A DNA stretch of 22,009 bases from Plakobranchus ocellatus (taxonomy: Eukaryota > Mollusca > Gastropoda > Plakobranchidae), in contig BLXT01008059.1 in NCBI GenBank assembly GCA_019648995.1, positions 989,495 through 1,011,503 on the forward strand. Direction: 5' to 3'. The notes under the pieces are model-generated. The model saw only the letters and a list, made by a program, of their open reading frames with translations. It had not been told where the DNA came from and searched no databases. The position numbers and the translations under genes were made by a program. Shown here in pieces: positions 19,601-22,009 of the stretch (position 1 is the first letter of the stretch; each line of letters opens with the position of its first letter).

Positions 19601-20016
19601 AATGCAATTGGAGAATACCAGACCTCCTTCAAAATAAGGTCATACTGTCTCAGGTTTTGATATAAAAAAATATGGGCAGTTATGAACAAAAAATGTGCAA
19701 ATGATATTTCTATAAAGCTTATAAATTTTATAAATGTTAACTATATTCAAACATAGGTCATATAGATCTCAATTATCATTTTGAATCAATCTGTGGCTTC
19801 TTTCAATGCATTAAGACTGAAGTCCAATGCCTAATTTCCTGACTTCATCAATAATAGTATGAGCCAAAAAAAAAAAAAGCAACAAAGATAGAACTAAACA
19901 ATTATGCTGACCTTTCTATGTTTGACAATAGCTTCTGCTCTATGATGTCCAACACCAGCTAGGAACTCCAAATCATTCACCGTAGCAGTGTTGATGTCTA
20001 TTTTCTTCCCAGCCAT
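1549..20016 (-). CDS. FBXW7: FBXW7-like F-box/WD40 protein, 13-exon gene model with N-terminal helix-hairpin-helix module
   Basis: Substrate-recognition subunit of an SCF (Skp1-Cul1-F-box) ubiquitin ligase; in animals this family marks phosphorylated cyclin E, Myc, Notch and similar regulators for degradation. The model joins 20016-19912, 16613-16477, 14834-14060, 12761-12664, 12290-12164, 11729-11595, 10890-10630, 10276-10163, 9578-9397, 7536-7311, 4712-4502, 3544-3358 and 1696-1549. All junctions are GT-AG and phase-compatible, giving 2706 nt (901 residues plus TGA); human isoform alpha has 707. Domain order: tandem HhH (about 5-67), acidic low-complexity region (about 185-296), basic linker, D-domain (about 405-440), F-box (about 453-500), eight WD40 blades (about 548-880), and a C-terminal tail longer than the human one. 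Identification of the part from residue 373 onward is by direct resemblance to human FBXW7 along its whole length. The start at residue 1 (ATG in a tttgATGG context) and the fusion of the HhH exons are inferences; an upstream coding exon or a separate first exon for FBXW7 cannot be excluded. Confidence 0.8.
1697..3357 (-). other. Intron 12
   Basis: Between the last two coding exons. AT-rich; I see no domain-like reading frame, RNA gene or recognisable mobile element. The open frame at 3007-3252 on the plus strand has no recognisable features. Confidence 0.6.
3358..3544 (-). CDS. FBXW7: Exon 12 of model: WD40 blade 7/8
   Basis: Residues 791-852. After the split Gly: [18 protein letters not shown], then [18 protein letters not shown], then [18 protein letters not shown], then RLRCSNT. 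Human has [18 protein letters not shown] in the same place. The donor gtgact is a less common form; the split arginine codon (CG|C) is completed at 1696. Confidence 0.97.
3903..4425 (-). mobile_element. RTE-type LINE 3' remnant (end of reverse-transcriptase ORF)
   Basis: Lies in intron 11 (3545-4501). On the minus strand, allowing frameshifts, it reads LLYGC, then [20 protein letters not shown], then [11 protein letters not shown], then a frameshift to [19 protein letters not shown], and further down [15 protein letters not shown]. This order (LLYG, EMW-RRML-ISW, FLGH, LEH, EWR-MIAN) is the conserved C-terminal tail of RTE/BovB-like LINE polyproteins. Stops and frameshifts show it is dead. 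It shares orientation with the host gene. No intact ORF, target-site duplication or 5' end is visible. Confidence 0.75.
4502..4712 (-). CDS. FBXW7: Exon 11 of model: WD40 blades 5 to 7
   Basis: 70 codons plus one base (721-790): [19 protein letters not shown], then [19 protein letters not shown], then [19 protein letters not shown], then [13 protein letters not shown]. Almost identical to human across the exon. The donor ggtaaatg leaves one G that pairs with GA of the next exon to form glycine of the LQGPNKH junction. Confidence 0.97.
5471..5496. repeat. Compact inverted repeat (hairpin)
   Basis: CTCCCGAT (5478-5485), a 3-base loop, then ATCGGGAG (5489-5496): a perfect 8-bp stem. It is preceded by CGGGAG (5471-5476), which can also pair with the CTCCCG, so two alternative hairpins compete. 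GC-rich islands like this stand out from the AT-rich intron and may mark a mobile-element terminus. Confidence 0.5.
5833..6135 (+). other. Exon-like open stretch of unknown function, plus strand
   Basis: Open from 5833 to TAA at 6133-6135. A 272-base core is flanked by a plausible acceptor (cag ending at 5859) and a strong donor (AAAAG|gtaagc at 6131/6132). The translated core is hydrophilic and helix-like (for example [18 protein letters not shown] and [13 protein letters not shown]) and I do not recognise it. It is antisense to the host gene. It could be a captured exon or gene fragment, part of a transposon, or chance. Confidence 0.25.
6390..6650 (+). mobile_element. RTE-type LINE endonuclease remnant
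   Basis: On the plus strand the frame starting near 6466 reads [20 protein letters not shown], then [16 protein letters not shown], then decays to a stop at 6606. 'GDxxAKLG ... VGP ... NERGxxLIEWCxxND' is the hallmark of the apurinic-endonuclease domain of RTE-like LINEs. Upstream bases (about 6390-6460) also suggest the preceding EEVE...EEIEKSKG segment in shifted frames. It is degenerate and in the opposite orientation to 3903-4425, so the two are unlikely to be one insertion. Confidence 0.65.
7112..7180. repeat. AGT/AGC/GGT trinucleotide microsatellite
   Basis: Runs of agt, agc, gatggt and ggt units, with a gctgctgc core. The plus-strand open frame across it would be a serine/glycine run, which is what such a repeat gives by chance. 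It is adjacent to exon 10 in intron 10. Confidence 0.7.
7311..7536 (-). CDS. FBXW7: Exon 10 of model: WD40 blades 3 to 5
   Basis: 75 codons after one junction base (646-720). [18 protein letters not shown], then [18 protein letters not shown], then [18 protein letters not shown], then [18 protein letters not shown]651 (7520-7518) and R677 (7442-7440) align with human R479 and R505, and Y717 with Y545. The degron-binding face is therefore intact. Acceptor atccacag, donor gtcagt, ending phase 0. Confidence 0.97.
7537..9396 (-). other. Intron 9
   Basis: 1.86 kb. Its central part (about 8301-8960) is a LINE remnant; the rest is AT-rich with no recognised feature. Confidence 0.6.
8301..8960 (-). 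mobile_element. I/Nimb-like LINE 3' end (RNase H tail, zinc-finger-like C-terminus, 3' UTR)
   Basis: Minus strand. Up to a stop near 8665 it reads [20 protein letters not shown] and then [20 protein letters not shown]. One frameshift later, [20 protein letters not shown] is followed by ECPDF and by [16 protein letters not shown], ending at TGA 8476-8474. The order (WD...LRxG/A..L, C-x2-C...TVRHIL-EC, KYF..L..LF) is the post-RNase-H tail of I/Jockey-group LINEs. Below the stop, a putative 3' UTR ends in GGGTGGACTGG and short ATCA repeats at 8301-8311. That tail is typical of this group and reminiscent of Nimbus from Biomphalaria, named here from memory. Inactive because of the frameshift and 5' truncation. 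Confidence 0.8.
9397..9578 (-). CDS. FBXW7: Exon 9 of model: WD40 blades 2 and start of 3
   Basis: 60 codons plus two bases (585-644). [17 protein letters not shown], then [17 protein letters not shown], then [14 protein letters not shown]637 (codon 9422-9420, STVRCM) aligns with human R465, a phosphodegron contact and cancer hotspot. The donor CA|gtaagt splits a Gln codon completed by the next exon; human has a lysine-arginine pair here. Confidence 0.97.
9579..10162 (-). other. Intron 8
   Basis: 584 bases, AT-rich with a G-rich patch near 10090-10110. Nothing else recognised. Confidence 0.6.
10163..10276 (-). CDS. FBXW7: Exon 8 of model: WD40 blade 1
   Basis: 38 codons (547-584): [19 protein letters not shown], then [19 protein letters not shown]. 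Contains the GH...WD-type signature (GHDDHV ... LKVW). Human differs at only a few positions ([19 protein letters not shown]). Phase 0 both ends; donor gtaaga. Confidence 0.97.
10277..10629 (-). other. Intron 7
   Basis: 353 bases, the shortest intron in the gene; contains an A-rich tract at about 10431-10460. No other feature seen. Confidence 0.6.
10630..10890 (-). CDS. FBXW7: Exon 7 of model: F-box and linker to propeller
   Basis: 87 codons (460-546). Reads [19 protein letters not shown], then [19 protein letters not shown]: the F-box, which binds Skp1, nearly identical to human ([19 protein letters not shown]). The following linker ([12 protein letters not shown], a run of Arg, [10 protein letters not shown]) keeps the human length but differs in sequence. 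It ends with RPPK, where human has KSPK. Acceptor ttctttag, donor gtaagc, phase 0 both ends. Confidence 0.97.
10891..11594 (-). other. Intron 6
   Basis: 704 bases between the two F-box exons, with a T tract of about 18 bases (near 11425-11442). Nothing else recognised. Confidence 0.6.
11595..11729 (-). CDS. FBXW7: Exon 6 of model: D-domain and start of F-box
   Basis: 45 codons (415-459). Begins [20 protein letters not shown], then [18 protein letters not shown], ending ISLLPKE. Human FBXW7 has [37 protein letters not shown] and ISLLPKE at the same places, so this is a near-identical exon. The D-domain dimerises the ligase; LLPKE opens the F-box. It has phase 0 at both ends; acceptor cttttcag, donor gtaagc. 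Confidence 0.96.
11730..12163 (-). other. Intron 5
   Basis: 434 bases, AT-rich, no recognised feature. Confidence 0.6.
12164..12290 (-). CDS. FBXW7: Exon 5 of model: linker leading into D-domain
   Basis: 42 codons (residues 373-414) after a strong polypyrimidine tract (12291-12315). It opens with C-H-V-C-G-Q and ends [13 protein letters not shown]. The last part matches the human segment PPTGLQEWLKMFQ that begins the D-domain (dimerisation helix). A second in-frame acceptor AG lies at 12271-12270; using it would remove seven residues including the CxxC. The donor is gtagat, a weaker than average site. Confidence 0.85.
12291..12663 (-). other. Intron 4
   Basis: 373 bases, including the strong polypyrimidine tract before exon 5 (about 12293-12315). 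No other feature. Confidence 0.6.
12664..12761 (-). CDS. FBXW7: Exon 4 of model: basic/Ser-rich linker with possible nuclear localisation signal
   Basis: 32 codons plus two bases, between the acceptor atttcag and the donor gtaaaa. It begins [20 protein letters not shown] and contains [11 protein letters not shown] (342-344) and KKLR (364-367) are short basic patches that could act as nuclear localisation signals. SSP is a possible proline-directed phosphosite. Human FBXW7 carries KRRR-type signals in the equivalent N-terminal region, but there is no residue-level alignment. Phase 0 in and phase 2 out both match the neighbouring exons. Confidence 0.7.
12762..14059 (-). other. Intron 3, with degenerate GTA/GTG repeat
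   Basis: 1.3 kb. From about 13660 to 13850 the plus strand is a degenerate trinucleotide-like run (gta, gtg, atg, ata units). Its reverse translation, rich in Ile/Thr/Leu, is a by-product of the repeat rather than a membrane protein. Nothing else recognised. Confidence 0.5.
14060..14834 (-). CDS. FBXW7: Exon 3 of model: long acidic low-complexity FBXW7 N-terminal region
   Basis: 258 codons open throughout (residues 82-339), between a poly-T acceptor ending tttttag and a gtaagt donor. It begins PKRTTRQ, is Ser/Pro-rich (about 100-165), then strongly acidic: [14 protein letters not shown] near 187-200, [15 protein letters not shown] near 236-250, and an Asp run near 290-295. Human FBXW7-alpha has a comparable acidic N-terminal segment, but there is no alignable sequence identity. 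The exon is assigned to FBXW7 because its phase-0 end fits the next exon and because basic/Ser-rich sequence continues across the junction. The first in-frame ATG within the exon is far downstream (codon 298, 14185-14183), so the normal start must lie in an upstream exon. Likely disordered. Confidence 0.75.
15320..16180. repeat. Degenerate tandem repeat, unit about 90-140 bases
   Basis: A module of roughly 'atnatcaccaacactcacag', then an AAGGCA core, then 'atgataatgaatt', then 'cagnttagttttt' recurs. The core is seen at 15493-15498, 15708-15713, 15848-15853 and 16128-16133. Weaker copies are at about 15622 (caggct), 15948 (agggca) and 15989 (aggca). Spacing is irregular. The best-matching copies are those at about 15700-15740, 15825-15890 and 16105-16150. 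I do not recognise the repeat family. Confidence 0.55.
16386..16391 (-). terminator. Candidate alternative poly(A) signal after HhH exon
   Basis: AATAAA on the minus strand about 82 bases beyond the in-frame TAA (16475-16473) that follows the HhH exon if its donor is not used. It would allow a short HhH-only transcript. Chance occurrence in AT-rich DNA is possible. Confidence 0.25.
16477..16613 (-). CDS. Exon 2 of model: second helix-hairpin-helix motif
   Basis: The acceptor follows a T-rich tract ending cctcag; the donor is gtaagc at 16476. It encodes residues 36-80: ESGGF, then [13 protein letters not shown] with the second hairpin V-P-G-I (49-52), then a helix ending in DRIVCRAK and a basic tail EKRKNG. 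'R-K-(E)-x-G-G-F-x-x-V-x-x-L-x-x-V-P-G-I' is the classic second half of a ComEA-like domain, so it completes the domain begun in 20048-19912. The exon leaves two bases (tt) which, with the first base of 14834, form a leucine codon. If the donor is not used, the frame stops at once (TAA at 16475-16473), so the same exon could also be the last exon of a short HhH protein. Confidence 0.75.
16614..19911 (-). other. Intron 1 of model
   Basis: 3.3 kb between the two HhH exons, the longest in the gene. Strongly AT-rich with many homopolymer runs. The open frames at 18542-18833 and 19310-19519 have no recognisable domain. I see no identifiable element or RNA gene. Confidence 0.55.
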
Positions 20017-20048
20017 CAAAACGCAAACCCTGGCCAGCAAGCCTTCAC
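19912..20048 (-). CDS. Exon 1 of model: first helix-hairpin-helix motif
   Basis: The acceptor ttttccag ends at 20049 and the donor gtcagc begins at 19911. From the ATG at 20016-20014 it reads MAGKK, then [18 protein letters not shown], then [12 protein letters not shown]. This is the ComEA/EEPD1-type HhH signature: the 'INTAT' entry, the hairpin L-A-G-V-G (residues 19-23), then an R-A-E-A-I helix. The frame is also open upstream of the ATG to the splice acceptor (ten more codons, phase needing one nucleotide from a previous exon), so the exon may be coding from its first base or may contain the 5' UTR/start boundary. HhH motifs of this kind bind the DNA backbone without sequence specificity in other proteins. 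The exon ends at phase 0 and joins cleanly to 16613. Confidence is high that it codes for an HhH, moderate that it belongs to the FBXW7 transcript. Confidence 0.75.
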
Positions 20049-20763
20049 CTGGAAAATAGAGTTAAGGTACGTTGAATAAGATATTGATTATTGAAGCTTG
20101 TCTGCAAAAGTTATGCTTATACTGGTTAATTAGACCCCAAAATGTAACTATGAAAGAGTACACCACACACTGCAAATTTCAAAATGTCTCGTGACCAACT
20201 GGAAGCAGCATTTTGAACATTTAAACCATTGAAACAGCCTGGAAGGTCTTTCAATTAATTTTGCATCTGTTATAACTGGGTAGAACAATGTAAATCCCAA
20301 GCCTAGATCTGGAATTTTTCAATTTATGAAGAAGAAATACTGGAAAAGAAAAAAAATTTTAATTTTTTTTTTTTAAATATTAAAATCAAAAATTTAAATC
20401 TCAATTCATACTAATCTATAATACTAGTCCATTAAGATTCATTAGTTCTAGGGCTACTCAGAGTACTCAGCAAGAAATTTTCTAATCTATGAAAATGTGT
20501 ACTTAAATTTTGTTAAATCCGCAACCACAATGGTCCTTCTTTCTAGGCGTGTACACATATTTCCCACACATTGCCAAACACTGCCCGTTTGCATCTAGGC
20601 TAAGTGTTGTAGTTTCACTGCCAGTGCATGTTACATGTCAAAGATACAGACCTGTCATTTAGCAGCACAGCATGAATAATTTTTTTCATGATTTCAACCT
20701 GTCGGCATGAGGATGCTGCTCTTTAATATGCTACAGCAGTCAGCATTGTCATGGACCGACACA

Positions 20764-20830
20764 TTTGAATTGGATACATTGGATTTTGATTTGAATTGGA
20801 TACATTGGATTTTGATTTGAATTGAGATCA
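20764..20830. repeat. 26-base tandem duplication
   Basis: The unit tttgaattggatacattgg plus attttga (26 bases) occurs at 20764-20789 and 20790-20815 without a mismatch, followed by a third partial copy from 20816. A diverged copy (tttggaatctgaggcattg...) is visible near 20899-20935. Confidence 0.85.
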
Positions 20831-20858
20831 AAGCTTTTATAATCTAAAAAAAGAACCT

Positions 20859-21150
20859 CTAGATCTAGATCTAGAATAGAATAGATCATACCCAACACCT
20901 TTGGAATCTGAGGCATTGAGTTTTGATCTGAATCGCAAGCATAGCTCTATTTCTTTCAATATCGCTAGATCTAGATTTAGATCCATCATCTCTGGCAGAA
21001 TCAAACACTGACTGGGGACTGTGTGTGAGAAAAAGGGTGTCGAGTTTGATTCTTCCAAAATCTAGACTCTAGATGTAATCTAGATTAAATCTATCCTACA
21101 ATCCTAGATCTACATCTACTCTAGAGTCTAGATCTAGATCTAGATTACAT
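20859..21150. repeat. TAGATC/AGATCT palindromic repeat cluster
   Basis: Perfect TAGATC tandem units at 20859-20874 and 21128-21143, with further TAGATCTA, CTAGA and inverted copies in between (for example tagactctaga at 21063-21073 and its complement tctagagtcta at 21120-21130). Isolated AGATCT sites occur elsewhere in the window, e.g. 101-106, 134-139, 5620-5635 and 8088-8170. Confidence 0.75.
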
Positions 21151-21515
21151 TAAATCTAACTCATAGTCACTTTGTAAAGATTAAGTGCGTAGTTTCAGAC
21201 AAAGAACTTTTACCAGGTCTTCAATTATTACTGAACTGAATCTTCAGGTTGAGAAGATTGAAGTAACTTGACCAAGGCACAAATAAATCTTGGAATAATT
21301 AGTCTAGAGCTGATCCATTTCGGCCATATTCTTCTGCCAGTGCTCACAGCTCAAGTAAGCTAAAAACTTCCTTCCTCTGGCCCTGGGTCTAGATAGATTC
21401 TAAAGCTACAGCGAAGTAGAAAAGGCTAATAATAGCTGGCCTATGAAGTGGAGCGCTTCACGGACAAAGCCGACTAGAATCGAAGACCAACGATCGTAAA
21501 TATAAAAAACTTTAC

Positions 21516-21545
21516 CTGTAAGTGTAAAATCAAAGCGGTAAGCAT
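21516..21545 (-). other. Candidate upstream ORF start in a putative 5' UTR exon
   Basis: ATG at 21545-21543 opens ten codons (MLTALILHLQ) up to the splice donor CAG|gtaaag. If spliced to the acceptor at 20048 it would continue for ten codons and stop at TGA, whose A is the first base of the ATG at 20016. Purely a model: the exon's 5' end and its use are unknown. Confidence 0.2.
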
Positions 21546-22009
21546 TTTGGGAGCGGAACAAACCTAGGTAATCAATTATTATTATCTAATGAAAAGGCCC
21601 GGGTGCCCAAATATTTGATAATAGTTATAACTATCAGAAAGCCTTTAAAGTGTATGATCGAAAAAAAAAATGTTCCCCATATTAAATATTGTGAGCAGTG
21701 AAAAAAAAATCGATGTAGCCTTTGAGAAATGATTATAAATAATGGTACAACAGAATTCGCAACGATTCTCAATATGTGAATGACTCGATGTTTGCTGACT
21801 TATAAGACTGGAAAATAAAATTAATGTTAATTACTGGAGGCGGCAGTTAGGTTTTCGACGTCACAGCTACCAATTGTTAGGAAACTAGAGTTTCTTTGGT
21901 GAAAAGTATACCAAGCCGGCTGCGTCTTTCATCTAGTAGAGCGTCAGAGCTATCCTTCTTTATTTACGCCAAACGGTACCAGTCTCTTTTATTTTTATTT
22001 ATTTATTTA

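Larger units (their letters stand above)
20049..22009 (-). other. 5' flank of the HhH/FBXW7 gene: 5' UTR exons and promoter expected but not resolved
   Basis: A donor-like CAG|gtaaag sits at 21516/21515 and could end a non-coding first exon; its phase does not fit as coding. One near-palindromic CRE-like site (CGACGTCA, 21856-21863) lies near the window end. TAGATCTA-rich blocks and a 26-base duplication occupy 20764-21150. No TATA box or CpG island stands out. The open frame at 20837-21058 reads partly through the TAGATCTA repeats (giving an Arg/Ser run) and is not supported. Confidence 0.4.

Noticed and set aside
20837-21058. Minus-strand 73-codon frame near the 5' end
   Set aside because: Begins with TTG, runs through TAGATCTA repeats (giving an Arg/Ser run), and ends without splice borders fitting exon 20048.
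1-22009. CRISPR arrays, tRNA or rRNA genes, bacterial operons
   Set aside because: Nothing of the kind is visible; exon-intron structure, poly(A)-type signals and LINEs mark the DNA as animal nuclear.

Overview
The window is animal nuclear DNA. It is AT-rich, has long AT-rich introns with GT-AG splice sites, retrotransposon remnants and microsatellites, and shows no bacterial gene layout. It is dominated by one gene on the minus strand, an orthologue of the F-box/WD40 ubiquitin-ligase subunit FBXW7 (Fbw7 / Archipelago / Sel-10 / Cdc4). A LINE remnant resembling the I/Nimb group known from snails, together with frequent TAGATCTA-type motifs, suggests a mollusc, perhaps a heterobranch freshwater snail. 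The lineage is an inference, not a proof.

Reading along the minus strand, from high to low coordinates, I can place thirteen phase-consistent coding exons. Two short exons (20048-19912 and 16613-16477) encode a tandem helix-hairpin-helix module of the ComEA/EEPD1 type. They are followed by a long low-complexity acidic exon (14834-14060), two short linker exons with basic patches (12761-12664 and 12290-12164), the D-domain and start of the F-box (11729-11595), the rest of the F-box and linker (10890-10630), and six exons carrying eight WD40 blades and the C-terminus (10276-1549). If all are joined and translation starts at the ATG at 20016-20014, the frame stays open for 901 codons. The FBXW7 assignment of exons 12290-1549 is essentially certain. 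Joining the helix-hairpin-helix exons to FBXW7 is supported by phase and by the lack of a usable start in the acidic exon, but it needs transcript evidence.

The protein would be the substrate receptor of an SCF ligase. The F-box binds Skp1, the D-domain dimerises the receptor, and the WD40 propeller binds phosphodegrons. The three arginines of the human degron pocket (R465, R479, R505) are all present, so the propeller should be functional. The helix-hairpin-helix module is the unusual part, because it is not in the human protein.

The introns hold a minus-strand RTE-type LINE 3' remnant (3903-4425), a plus-strand RTE-type endonuclease remnant (about 6390-6650), a minus-strand I/Nimb-like LINE 3' end (about 8301-8960), an exon-like open stretch on the plus strand (5833-6135), a degenerate tandem array (about 15320-16180), and a palindromic TAGATCTA-rich block (20859-21150). 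The first 1.5 kb is 3' UTR or downstream sequence. The last 2 kb should hold the 5' UTR or promoter, but no first exon can be assigned with confidence.
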